Shown piece by piece: positions 1 to 6,817 of a stretch of 37,580 nt of DNA. The stretch covers positions 1 through 37,580 of the forward strand of contig CAMYNC010000044.1 in NCBI GenBank assembly GCA_947259685.1, given 5' to 3'. Origin of the DNA: an uncultured Desulfuromonadales bacterium. GTDB taxonomy: Bacteria; Desulfobacterota; Desulfuromonadia; Desulfuromonadales; Geopsychrobacteraceae. How positions within the stretch are numbered: the first letter of the stretch is position 1; each line of letters starts with the position of its first letter. The position numbers and the translations under genes were made by a program. The notes under the pieces were generated by a model. That model saw only the letters and a program-made list of their open reading frames with translations. It had not been told where the DNA came from and searched no databases.

Positions 1-499
1 CGGTGTGGCAGGAGATACAGGGCAGCTTGGCGATATGCAGGTTGGCCTGGGGTAACCACTCGTCATGCTGCTTGACCATATCAGCGCTATCATGGCAGGC
101 GGCGCATTGCTGGTTCAGATCGTGACCGGAGACTTCGGTCAAGCCGCGCACCTGGTGTGGGTTGTGACAATCGCCGCAGCTGGCGTTGTTGGCATGGACG
201 CTGCCGGCATAATCTTCATTGATGTTTTCGTGGCAATCGAGGCAGACCGCCTTGGCCGGGGTCACGCCGTCATCGGGATGTTCATCAGTGACGTTATCGT
301 GGCAGGATGAACAGCCCATTTCGGCATGTACGGTGTGATCAAACACCTGGGCATTGATATACAGCTCTTCGCCGACAGTGTCGCTGTCGTTATGGCAGCC
401 CAGACAGTCTTCATTTTCCATGGCCAGGGCTGCAGCGGGCAGCAGCAACGCCAGCAGCAGGGTCAGCCACAAAGATGTTTTCTTCAGTTCTCGCTTCAT
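1..499 (-). CDS. Secreted multihaem c-type cytochrome, C-terminus cut by window edge
   Basis: I read this frame by hand: it starts at the ATG at 497-499 and stays open to base 1, so 166 residues are visible. A signal peptide (basic KREL start, long leucine/alanine core ending ALA about residue 25) directs it to the periplasm or cell surface. The visible part holds six CXXCH haem-binding motifs (CLGCH, CSSCH, CLDCH, CGDCH, CAACH, CISCH) with extra histidines that could be distal ligands, as in the cytochrome c3/c7 and decahaem families. AAAGGAT precedes the start. It is the last visible gene of a leftward set with two small membrane proteins and a degenerate receiver, separated by 24-45 bases. 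Electron transfer is the safe role; its partner and total haem number cannot be seen. Confidence 0.93.
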   Translation of the reverse strand, partial: MKRELKKTSLWLTLLLALLLPAAALAMENEDCLGCHNDSDTVGEELYINAQVFDHTVHAEMGCSSCHDNVTDEHPDDGVTPAKAVCLDCHENINEDYAGSVHANNASCGDCHNPHQVRGLTEVSGHDLNQQCAACHDSADMVKQHDEWLPQANLHIAKLPCISCHT

Positions 500-523
500 T
501 TTTCTATCCTTTGGCTCTGGGGA

Positions 524-787
524 TTAGGAGGCTTCGCTTTTCGCATCCAGCTCGGCATCAGTAAAAAAGTCAGCTTGCGGTTCGCGGCCGATCACCAGCG
601 TGATCCAGTTGCACAGATCGACAACCGCTTGGACCAGATGGGCAACGACGATGATCCCGCAGTAACCCAACACCAAGACGACGAAGAAGCCGGTTAAACT
701 GTTGAACTGATCCGCCAACGCCCGCGCCACCATGACCGTTGTGATATACAGAGCCAGCAAGACACCTTTCCACTTTGCTTGTTTCAT
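524..787 (-). CDS. Small integral membrane protein, unknown function
   Basis: This encodes 87 residues from the ATG at 785-787, chosen because an ACGGAGG ribosome site lies just upstream; a longer frame to 811 lacks one. Two hydrophobic stretches (about residues 5-22 and 30-55) are followed by an acidic tail (DAELDAKSEAS). The second segment, with LGYCGIIVVAHLVQAV, resembles the membrane segment of the gene before it (LGMCALIVICQLFPII), so the two may be diverged duplicates. It lies 24 bases before the multihaem cytochrome gene and 31 after the other small membrane protein, so co-transcription is likely. I do not recognise a family. A membrane anchor or quinone-side partner of the cytochrome is a guess from context only. 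Confidence 0.75.
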   Translation of the reverse strand: MKQAKWKGVLLALYITTVMVARALADQFNSLTGFFVVLVLGYCGIIVVAHLVQAVVDLCNWITLVIGREPQADFFTDAELDAKSEAS

Positions 788-818
788 TTTTGCCTCCGTT
801 AGAATCATCACTACGCAA

Positions 819-1058
819 TCAGCGATACTTGCTGGTGACGGTTTCCAGCTCCTCGTCGGCGCTGCTGCCTTTGATCAGGTTGCTGATCATCGATATGATC
901 GGGAACAGCTGACAAATGACAATCAGGGCGCACATGCCGAGGAATCCCCAGGCCAGGTAATTGCTGTTATCGACCCGGCCCTCGGCGGCGGCCAGAACCG
1001 GGGTTGCCATGCTGATCAAAGTTGCTGCCATCAAAGTGATACGAATTTTGGTTTTCAT
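819..1058 (-). CDS. Small membrane protein with signal peptide, unknown function
   Basis: This encodes 79 residues. A strong AAAGGAG ribosome site precedes the ATG at 1058. The N-terminus looks like a cleavable signal (MKTKIRITLM, hydrophobic core, PVLAAAEG, cleavage near residue 25). A single membrane segment (about residues 34-58, AWGFLGMCALIVICQLFPII) follows, then a charged tail (SSADEELETVTSKYR). It sits between the degenerate receiver gene (45-base gap) and the second small membrane protein (31-base gap), ahead of the multihaem cytochrome. The shared G-x-C-x-[IL]-[IV]-V pattern suggests relation to its downstream neighbour. The family is unknown to me. A small membrane component of a cytochrome complex fits the context but is not shown by the sequence. 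Confidence 0.75.
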   Translation of the reverse strand: MKTKIRITLMAATLISMATPVLAAAEGRVDNSNYLAWGFLGMCALIVICQLFPIISMISNLIKGSSADEELETVTSKYR

Positions 1059-1102
1059 GGTTCCGTCTCCTTTTTGTCGTGAGTGTCATTCCACAGGTGG
1101 TT

Positions 1103-1507
1103 TTAGATTAATGCCGGGCCAGCTTCGCCGAGGCCGTTAAATGCGCTATCAACGGCTGTCCGCAGCTCTTCACTGTCGGCGTGATCCACAGGTCGCAGAG
1201 CGTGATAGAAGATCCCCTCCTCTCTGACTTTCAATAACGCATCCGGACTGTCGGCATCGGCCACCAGGATGATGCGCAGTTGCTGGTTCGAACGTTTCAA
1301 CAGGGTGATCAGTTCGGCGGCGCTGATGGTTTCGTCAAACTTGTTGCCGAGCAACAGGATCGGATTCTGCTTCTGCAGGATTCTGCTCAAGGTATAAGCT
1401 GCCGACCCGGTGGTTTCGATCTGGTAATTGGAACCGCGAAAATATTCCGCCAGTTTCTGGCGCGCTGCCGGGTCTTTATCCGCGATCAAAATCTTTCGTC
1501 CGTTCAT
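1103..1507 (-). CDS. Degenerate (phospho-aspartate-less) receiver domain protein
   Basis: This encodes 134 residues with the overall pattern of a stand-alone CheY-like receiver: strand 1 with the acidic pair (ILIADKDP, D10 and D12), a core ILLL strand and an HALRPVD end. The usual phospho-acceptor aspartate after strand 3 is replaced (PILLLGNKF, Gly54), and the conserved lysine is arginine (R105). Phosphorylation by the normal mechanism is therefore unlikely. The ATG at 1505-1507 is preferred over an in-frame GTG at 1522 because GAAAGGGGG sits at the right distance. The gene follows a sigma-54-type promoter and leads an apparent operon with two small membrane proteins and a multihaem cytochrome. 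The N-terminus of the sigma-54 activator upstream lacks a receiver, so this may be its detached, decayed partner or a protein-interaction module. Confidence 0.8.
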   Translation of the reverse strand: MNGRKILIADKDPAARQKLAEYFRGSNYQIETTGSAAYTLSRILQKQNPILLLGNKFDETISAAELITLLKRSNQQLRIILVADADSPDALLKVREEGIFYHALRPVDHADSEELRTAVDSAFNGLGEAGPALI

Positions 1508-1554
1508 GCCGCCCCCTTTCACTTCATTAATTTGTGCGTCTGGCTCTTACTTAG

Positions 1555-1570
1555 AGCAACCTGCATACCA
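1555..1570 (-). promoter_or_regulatory. Sigma-54 (-24/-12) promoter of the receiver/cytochrome operon
   Basis: On the minus strand the sequence reads TGGTATGCAGGTTGCT. The GG (-24) and GC (-12) are exactly ten bases apart and TTGCT matches the -12 consensus in full. Transcription would start near 1543, about 36 bases before the receiver start at 1507. A 34-base near-palindrome lies 110-158 bases upstream, where an enhancer site is expected. Assignment is by consensus only. Confidence 0.7.
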
Positions 1571-1679
1571 ATCTAGGGAAATAATTAGATATTTATTTTT
1601 CCCTTACAATATTAGCAACTTACTAAACACCACCAAAAAGGTCTTTCCTGCTGGGGGGTTCTTGTTCAAGAGGAAAGGC

Positions 1680-1713
1680 TCCTGCCGAACAGGAATCTTC
1701 TTGTTCGGCAGGA
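1680..1713. repeat. 34-bp near-perfect palindrome (enhancer site or terminator)
   Basis: Arms TCCTGCCGAACA (1680-1691) and TGTTCGGCAGGA (1702-1713) pair perfectly. The centre CAGGAATCTTCTTG is itself nearly symmetric and resembles the AGGAAWWTTCCT palindromes at 2919-2949. It lies 26 bases after the stop of the sigma-54-activator-like gene, and on the minus strand only a weak pyrimidine tract (CCTTTCCTCTT) follows it. It could end that transcript, be the activator site for the promoter at 1555-1570, or do both. Confidence 0.65.
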
Positions 1714-1738
1714 ATCATTGCTGCGCTGGAGGAAGGAG

Positions 1739-2779
1739 TTACTGGGGAGAAAACAGCTGGTGCTTTTTCAGCAGGCCGTAGAGTCGCGAGGGGGTGAGTC
1801 CGGCAGCCAGGCAGGCTTCGGTCATGTTATTGCCGCAGCGAGCCATCAGCTCACGCAGATAACTCTTTTCCCCGCCACCGGTCTCGCTATGCGCCAGCGG
1901 CTGGGTGGCAACCGTAGACCTGATCACCTGAACGCGGATATGGCTGGGCAGGTGTCTGGCGAACAGCAGCTTTTCATAACGCGCGGCCAGCAGCGCCTGC
2001 TCCAAGGCATTGGCCAGTTCCCGGACGTTGCCGGGCCAGGGGTAGAGCTGCAGCATCTGCAGCAACTCAGGAGAAAAGCTCTTGTCAGACAACCGATAAT
2101 GCCGACATTTGGCGGCTAACAGGTGCCGGCTGAGGGCGGCGATGTCATCAGGATGCTCTCTTAATGCCGGGAGTTTGATCCGCTGCCCCTGCAGACGACC
2201 CAGCAGGTCGGAACGGAACTGCCCGCGGCGGGCCAGGCCGCCGAGGTCCTGGGTGCTGGTGGCGATCAATCGCGGGTCGCTGTGCCGCTCATAGCAGGAA
2301 TTCAGCGGGCGATAGCGGTGGGTCAGTAAAAACCGGCAAAACAATTTCTGCGTGGACAGCGGTAACTCCCCGACCTCATCGAGAAACAGGGTTCCTTGGT
2401 CAGCCTGATCCAACAGACCGCTTTTAGCCTCGCCGGCAACCAGCTGATCGCCGAACAGCAGGCTTTCCACCAACTCTTCCGGCAGCGACCGACAGTCGAC
2501 CACCACAAACGGTTTCCTCTGGCGGCGGCTGTTCTGATGGATAGTGCGCGCAAACAGCTCTTTGCCGCTGCCGGTTTCACCCTGAATCACCACCCCTGAA
2601 TCGCAGCTGGCAGCCTTGGCCAGCTGGTGTAAACAGGCATTTAATGTCGGGCTCTGACCGATGATCTGTGCTCGCTGCAGGCTTTTTAAATCGACCCGGT
2701 ACCGGCTTGAACCCGCTCTGGATTCTTCTCGCTGTGTCTCACGACGAGGGCCCGGGGGCTGATCACGCTCTTCATCCAT
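1739..2779 (-). CDS. NtrC-type AAA+ regulator lacking receiver domain and GAFTGA loop
   Basis: This 346-residue protein is a paralogue of the response regulator encoded at 7222-8634: ETGSGKELFA against ETGTGKEMFA, PFVVVDC against NFVVVDC, and LPSHIRVQV against LPNHIRVLV. It has a short charged N-terminus instead of a receiver, Walker A GETGSGKE (about 67-74), Walker B GTLFLDE (about 129-135), an arginine-finger region FRSDLLGRL and a Fis-type C-terminal helix-turn-helix (EACLAAGLTPSRLYGLLKK). Where family members carry the sigma-54-contacting GAFTGA loop after LFGHEKG, this one reads LFGDQLVAGEAKSG, so the motif is absent. Such proteins, for example TyrR and Rhodobacter NtrC, do not activate sigma-54 polymerase. 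It is therefore more likely a DNA-binding modulator or sigma-70 regulator (inference). The gene is itself preceded by a sigma-54-type promoter. Confidence 0.9.
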   Translation of the reverse strand: MDEERDQPPGPRRETQREESRAGSSRYRVDLKSLQRAQIIGQSPTLNACLHQLAKAASCDSGVVIQGETGSGKELFARTIHQNSRRQRKPFVVVDCRSLPEELVESLLFGDQLVAGEAKSGLLDQADQGTLFLDEVGELPLSTQKLFCRFLLTHRYRPLNSCYERHSDPRLIATSTQDLGGLARRGQFRSDLLGRLQGQRIKLPALREHPDDIAALSRHLLAAKCRHYRLSDKSFSPELLQMLQLYPWPGNVRELANALEQALLAARYEKLLFARHLPSHIRVQVIRSTVATQPLAHSETGGGEKSYLRELMARCGNNMTEACLAAGLTPSRLYGLLKKHQLFSPQ

Positions 2780-2827
2780 GCCACAACCACCTTTCTACTG
2801 CTCAAGTTGCGCTCCCGGTTACAACTG

Positions 2828-2843
2828 AGCAGAAGCTGTGCCA
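2828..2843 (-). promoter_or_regulatory. Sigma-54 (-24/-12) promoter of the GAFTGA-less regulator gene
   Basis: On the minus strand the sequence reads TGGCACAGCTTCTGCT. The -24 element TGGCAC is perfect, GG and GC are ten bases apart, and the -12 element is CTGCT. The predicted start near 2816 gives a leader of about 37 bases to the ATG at 2779. Two tandem palindromes lie about 75-120 bases upstream, the usual place for enhancer-binding sites. Confidence 0.75.
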
Positions 2844-2918
2844 ATCATCCTCTGTTCTTCAGTAGCCTATATTCAGTGACTTAGGCCAGGCAGATAAGAA
2901 TTTTTCCGTTTACCAAAC

Positions 2919-2949
2919 AGGAATATTCCTCAACCGCAGGAAATTTCCT
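2919..2949. promoter_or_regulatory. Tandem 12-bp palindromes, candidate enhancer-binding sites
   Basis: Two perfect palindromes, AGGAATATTCCT (2919-2930) and AGGAAATTTCCT (2938-2949), lie 19 bases apart centre to centre. Both are flanked by C on the left and followed by C, giving CAGGAAWWTTCC with T/C ends. They lie upstream of the sigma-54 promoter at 2828-2843 and also between it and the divergent hcp gene. A Fis-type helix-turn-helix protein such as the regulators at 1739 or 7222 is the natural candidate binder (inference). Confidence 0.6.
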
Positions 2950-3075
2950 CTTTCAGGGGAAAAACCGCAGCTCCCTCTCGGCCAGTTTCGATGTCTCTGC
3001 GACAAAGCTTTTGTCTGACTGGTATGGCAGTAAAAATATGCTTGGCAGCGGCTTGCTAACAAAAAGTGTCAGGTT

Positions 3076-3117
3076 TTGACCTATGTCATGTTTTCGCTGG
3101 TCAAAATCACCTATAGT
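3076..3117 (+). promoter_or_regulatory. hcp promoter with Fnr/HcpR-type site at about -41.5
   Basis: TTGACCTATGTCAT (3076-3089) fits the two-fold pattern TTGAC-N4-GTCAA of Crp/Fnr-family regulators in 9 of 10 specified bases. A -10-like TATAGT lies at 3112-3117 with no good -35 element. With a start near 3123 the site is centred about 40-41 bases upstream, the classical class II activator position. Crp/Fnr-family HcpR proteins are known to control hcp in several anaerobes, so the assignment fits. The leader to the hcp start is about 100 bases and contains a CAGCC/GGCTG stem-loop (3136-3155). Confidence 0.55.
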
Positions 3118-3223
3118 CCGGCCATTGAGCTGCCCCAGCCATTGTCGAAGGGCTGCAGCTTCTTGAAAAACACTGGCTTTCGAATAATATTGGTACCAAC
3201 TCCTAACGGAAAGGTGACACACC

Positions 3224-4921
3224 ATGGGTATTCTCGATTTTCTCGGCTTCGGCAAAAAACCTACTCCCGACCTTCCTCCCGTCAAGACGGCAGAGGATCC
3301 AGCGATGTTCTGCTATCAGTGTGAACAGGCCGCCAATGGCGGTTGTTCGGTGGTCGGGGTCTGCGGCAAGCAGCCGGATGTAGCGGCGCTGCAGGATCTG
3401 CTGGTGTATTCGCTGAAGGGAATCGCCTTCTGGGCCAACCTGGCGCGGGAAAAGGGTGCTAAGGACCAGGAGATCGATCGCTTTATGATCGACGGCCTGT
3501 TCGCCACCGTCACCAACGTCGATTTCGACCCTGCCGAGATCGCCAAGCTGGTCACCGAAGCGGTGCGCCTGCGCGGCAAAGCCAAGCAGTTGGCTGGCGC
3601 CTATGCGGGCGCGGTTCCCCCGGCGGCCCAGGATTGGCAGCTGCCGGCTTCGCGCGATGAGCAGGTCAAGCTCGGCCAGTTGCATGGCGTTAAAGACTAC
3701 AGCGTCGATGCAGACATCCACTCGGTACGCGAGCTGATCACCTACGGTATCAAGGGCTACGCCGCCTATGCCGACCATGCCCGGATCCTCGGCAAAGAGT
3801 CTGATGAGATTTACGCCTACACCCATAAGGCGCTGGCCGCCCAGCTCGACGACAGCCTCGACCTGATGGCCAACGTCGGCCTGGCCCTGGAAGCAGGCAA
3901 GATCAACTACCAGACCATGGAACTGCTCAACCAGGCGCATGTCGAGGCCTACGGTCATCCGGAGCCGACCAAGGTGCAGCTCGGCACCAAGGCCGGCAAA
4001 GCGATCCTGGTCTCCGGTCACGATCTGAAGTTCCTCGAAGAGCTGCTTAAGCAGACCGAAGGCACCGGCGTTAATATTTACACCCACGGTGAGATGCTGC
4101 CGGCCCACGGTTACCCTGGCCTGAAGAAATACAGCCACCTGGTCGCCAACTTCGGCGGCGCCTGGCAGGATCAGCACAAAGAATTCGCCCAGTTCCCCGG
4201 TGCGATCATCTTCAACACCAACTGCATCCAGAAGCCTGCGGCAAGTTATATCGACCGTCTCTACACCTGGGGCCTGGTGCAGTGGCCAGGCGTCAAGCAT
4301 GTCGACGGCTGGGATTTCAGCGAAGTGATCAAAAAGGCCCAGGAATGTGACGGCTTCGAGGATGCACCAGGCCAGGAAATCCTCACCGGTTTCGGCCACA
4401 ACGCCATCCTCGGCGTCGCCGACAAGGTGATCGAAGGGGTCAAGGGCGGAGCCATCAAGCACTTCTTCCTGGTCGGCGGATGCGACGGTGCCAAATCGGG
4501 GCGCAACTACTACACCGAATTCGCCGAAAAAGCACCTGCCGACACCGTGATCCTCACCCTGGCCTGCGGCAAGTTCCGCTTCAATAAGCTGGATCTGGGC
4601 GATATCGGCGGCATCCCACGTCTGCTAGATGTCGGTCAGTGTAACGACGCCTACAGCGCCATCCAAGTTGCGGTCGCCCTGGCGAACGCCTTCGAGTGCG
4701 AGGTCAACGACTTGCCGCTGTCGATGGTGCTCTCCTGGTACGAGCAGAAGGCGGTGGCGATCCTGCTGACCCTGCTGCACCTGGGAATCAAGGACATCAA
4801 GATCGGCCCTTCCCTGCCGGCCTTCGTGACCCCGAATGTGCTCAACTTTCTGGTCGAAAACTACAACATCGGCCCGATCAGCACCGCCGAAGAGGACCTC
4901 AAGCAGATCCTCAGCGCTTAA
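3224..4921 (+). CDS. hcp: Hybrid cluster protein (hydroxylamine / NO reductase)
   Basis: This 565-residue protein carries the complete Hcp signature. The N-terminal cluster cysteines are in FCYQCEQ...GGCSVVGVCGK (C30, C33, C41, C47). The hybrid-cluster ligands are visible as GHDL (His), HGEM (Glu), NTNC (Cys), VGGCDGA (persulfide Cys), LACGKF (Cys), VGQCND (Cys) and YEQKA (Glu and Lys). Hcp reduces hydroxylamine in vitro and is linked to nitric oxide and nitrosative stress in anaerobes. Family members usually begin at the MFCYQC methionine (base 3305, itself preceded by AGAGGA). The frame here has 27 extra residues from an ATG at 3224 with AAAGGTG upstream, so the start is ambiguous. It is a single gene with its own terminator, divergent from the GAFTGA-less regulator. 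Confidence 0.97.
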   Translation: MGILDFLGFGKKPTPDLPPVKTAEDPAMFCYQCEQAANGGCSVVGVCGKQPDVAALQDLLVYSLKGIAFWANLAREKGAKDQEIDRFMIDGLFATVTNVDFDPAEIAKLVTEAVRLRGKAKQLAGAYAGAVPPAAQDWQLPASRDEQVKLGQLHGVKDYSVDADIHSVRELITYGIKGYAAYADHARILGKESDEIYAYTHKALAAQLDDSLDLMANVGLALEAGKINYQTMELLNQAHVEAYGHPEPTKVQLGTKAGKAILVSGHDLKFLEELLKQTEGTGVNIYTHGEMLPAHGYPGLKKYSHLVANFGGAWQDQHKEFAQFPGAIIFNTNCIQKPAASYIDRLYTWGLVQWPGVKHVDGWDFSEVIKKAQECDGFEDAPGQEILTGFGHNAILGVADKVIEGVKGGAIKHFFLVGGCDGAKSGRNYYTEFAEKAPADTVILTLACGKFRFNKLDLGDIGGIPRLLDVGQCNDAYSAIQVAVALANAFECEVNDLPLSMVLSWYEQKAVAILLTLLHLGIKDIKIGPSLPAFVTPNVLNFLVENYNIGPISTAEEDLKQILSA

Positions 4922-4925
4922 ACCA

Positions 4926-4960
4926 CTAAGGGCTGCCCGATTGGGCAGCCCTTAGTTTTT
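4926..4960 (+). terminator. Intrinsic terminator of hcp
   Basis: A perfect 13-bp stem, CTAAGGGCTGCCC (4926-4938) with GGGCAGCCCTTAG (4943-4955), has a GATT loop and is followed by TTTTT. It lies 4 bases after the hcp stop. On the opposite strand no T-run follows, so it mainly serves hcp. Confidence 0.93.
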
Positions 4961-5032
4961 CCACTCGATAAAGCAAGCATCTCAAGGTTCTATACTTGCC
5001 AAAACATTTTTCAGTTCGCCTATCGGGACGGA

Positions 5033-6817
5033 TTAACGGCTGAAGCTATGGCAATCCGCACAGGTGGCGCCTTTTTCGTTCACATGCTTGTTATGATGTT
5101 CGGTAAACTCCTTCCAGTCCCCGTATTCCCACTCATAGGCTTTTGAACTTTCGTGACAGGCTGTTGCGCAGCTCGATTGTGGTTTCACCGGGGCATAGCC
5201 AAGCGAGCCTTGCAAGTCGATCCGGCTGGTCTTCAGGTGACAATCGCTACACCGCAACGCTTGCCCTTTTGGACTGACCTGATGGTTCAAAAGCTGATAG
5301 GTGTCAGTAAGTACCCATTTATAGTCATCCTCGGCACTGTAGCCCATATTCACCAGGCCAGACCGGACTGCCGCATCGGCATCGGCTGAGGCAAAAAAGA
5401 CACCGGTATCCAGGGCGATCAGTTCCTGACTGGCGGTGCGCAGTGGATAATCGGATGTTTTGTATTTAAATGGATACAGCTTTCCGTCATTGACACTCCC
5501 TTGCGGCCGAGAAGTCGCATAAAGTCCGGTTTCAGGATTGGGTTGAGCTTCATCTCCCAGCAGGTAGTTGGTGCTGAAGCGGTTCCAGAACTTGTACTTT
5601 GGCGTGACATTATTGGCTTTTGTCAAAACAGGATGAAGCGGTGCAGTCGTATCTTCTGAACCTGCTTGCCAGCTGCGACTCAGTTCCGTTGCTTCATCGG
5701 CAGCGGTGTCGCTGGCATTTTTTGCGTAAAAGGGGATATGGCAGGTCTGACAAGCCACGCTGGCCGTATGCTGGTTGAGTTCGGAGTTGGCATGCGGCTG
5801 ACTGCCGTGACAATTGGAGCAGTCGACTTGAACATCTAAATCAGTCGGACGCAGATCGGATCCCTTGCCGGCCACATGATGATTCTCAGTTATATGACAG
5901 TTCTGGCAAGCCAGATTGGCACCGGTCGTTGCCATATGCACGTCATAATTTCGATCGGTCGTATTGATGGTCGCCAGGGCCAAATCGCCCCGCTTGACGG
6001 CATCACCGCCGCCTGCTTTTGCATGACAACCGAGACAGTTGGCCCGTTCCGGCAGGTGTACCGTCTGCACCGCTAGATCCATGCTGATGCTCATCTTGGC
6101 AGTATCGGGAACCATGACGCCATCAACCTTGATTCGCATATACTCTTTCTGGTGACAGAGCAAACAGTCGATATTTTCCAGCTGACTTTGCGATGAGACT
6201 TCTTCCGGTAGCAGGCCACGGCCGACATGACAAGCCGAACAGCCATTCCAGTTACCGCTGACATTGCCGCAATAGGTATTGACCGCTCCTGAGATCTTGC
6301 CTTGCGTTGGCTGATCTTTATTGGTCATGTAAAGTGGATCTCCCTGCCATTGATAGTGGGTAGATGCGAACATGTCGCTCGCCTCGACGGAATGGCAGAT
6401 GACGCACATTTCGGGACCGGTATAGGTCAACCCTTCGTGACCGCCAGTTGGTGGCTGGGCCGAGCATCCTTCGTCAACAGTTCCATTGCAGTTCTGATCG
6501 ATATTATCGCTACAGATCTCGGTTGCTGATGGATGAATGGCACCGTCCTGGTCATTGCAGTCCCCCTGCACGGTGGTGTAGCCATCCGCATCCATGTCCG
6601 GTTCAGCTGGGCAGGCAAGGTCTGCTCCGCTGCAATCCTGATCGATTCCGTCGCCGCAGATTTCCTCGGCTCCAGGATAGATGCTGGCATCCCGGTCGTT
6701 GCAATCGAGTCGTCTCTTGAATCCGTCATGGTCCCTATCCCGTGCTGCCAGCGCAGGGAGGACTCCAATACAACAGACAACAAGCAAAGCTGTTACGGTT
6801 ACTACAATACTTTTCAT
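5033..6817 (-). CDS. Secreted multihaem c-type cytochrome with MopE-like metal-binding repeats
   Basis: This encodes 594 residues from the ATG at 6815-6817, chosen because GAAAGGAAC precedes it and a good signal peptide follows (MKSIVVTVTALLVVCCIG...LPALA). Two MopE-type repeats follow (about 26-115), each with an Asp-rich D-x-D-x-DG segment, DCNDxD, a P-x-A-x-EIC segment and DQ-[DN]-C. The rest carries nine CXXCH haem sites (CVICH, CSACH, CLLCH, CLGCH, CQNCH, CSNCH, CQTCH, CSDCH, CADCH) and one CX3CH (CATACH). MopE repeats bind copper or calcium in methanotroph proteins and recur in surface cytochromes of metal-reducing bacteria. A role in periplasmic or extracellular electron transfer is likely. 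It is monocistronic, convergent with hcp, and lies behind a long leader with a riboswitch-like element and attenuator. The signal peptide has two adjacent cysteines (VVCCIG) inside the hydrophobic core. Confidence 0.93.
   Translation of the reverse strand: MKSIVVTVTALLVVCCIGVLPALAARDRDHDGFKRRLDCNDRDASIYPGAEEICGDGIDQDCSGADLACPAEPDMDADGYTTVQGDCNDQDGAIHPSATEICSDNIDQNCNGTVDEGCSAQPPTGGHEGLTYTGPEMCVICHSVEASDMFASTHYQWQGDPLYMTNKDQPTQGKISGAVNTYCGNVSGNWNGCSACHVGRGLLPEEVSSQSQLENIDCLLCHQKEYMRIKVDGVMVPDTAKMSISMDLAVQTVHLPERANCLGCHAKAGGGDAVKRGDLALATINTTDRNYDVHMATTGANLACQNCHITENHHVAGKGSDLRPTDLDVQVDCSNCHGSQPHANSELNQHTASVACQTCHIPFYAKNASDTAADEATELSRSWQAGSEDTTAPLHPVLTKANNVTPKYKFWNRFSTNYLLGDEAQPNPETGLYATSRPQGSVNDGKLYPFKYKTSDYPLRTASQELIALDTGVFFASADADAAVRSGLVNMGYSAEDDYKWVLTDTYQLLNHQVSPKGQALRCSDCHLKTSRIDLQGSLGYAPVKPQSSCATACHESSKAYEWEYGDWKEFTEHHNKHVNEKGATCADCHSFSR

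Noticed and set aside
3042..3057. Sigma-54-like TTGGCAGCGGCTTGCT upstream of hcp
   Set aside because: GG and GC are only nine bases apart instead of ten, which normally abolishes sigma-54 recognition; the TATAGT with Fnr-like site explains the promoter better.
3074..3106. Inverted repeat TTTTGACC/GGTCAAAA around a 17-base spacer before hcp
   Set aside because: The spacer is unlike known Crp/Fnr sites; the compact TTGAC-N4-GTCAT within it has standard geometry and position.
3203..4462. Long open frame on the minus strand opposite hcp (419 codons)
   Set aside because: It is the complementary shadow of a GC-rich, strongly coded gene whose plus-strand product has all Hcp ligands; the antisense product has no recognisable motif.
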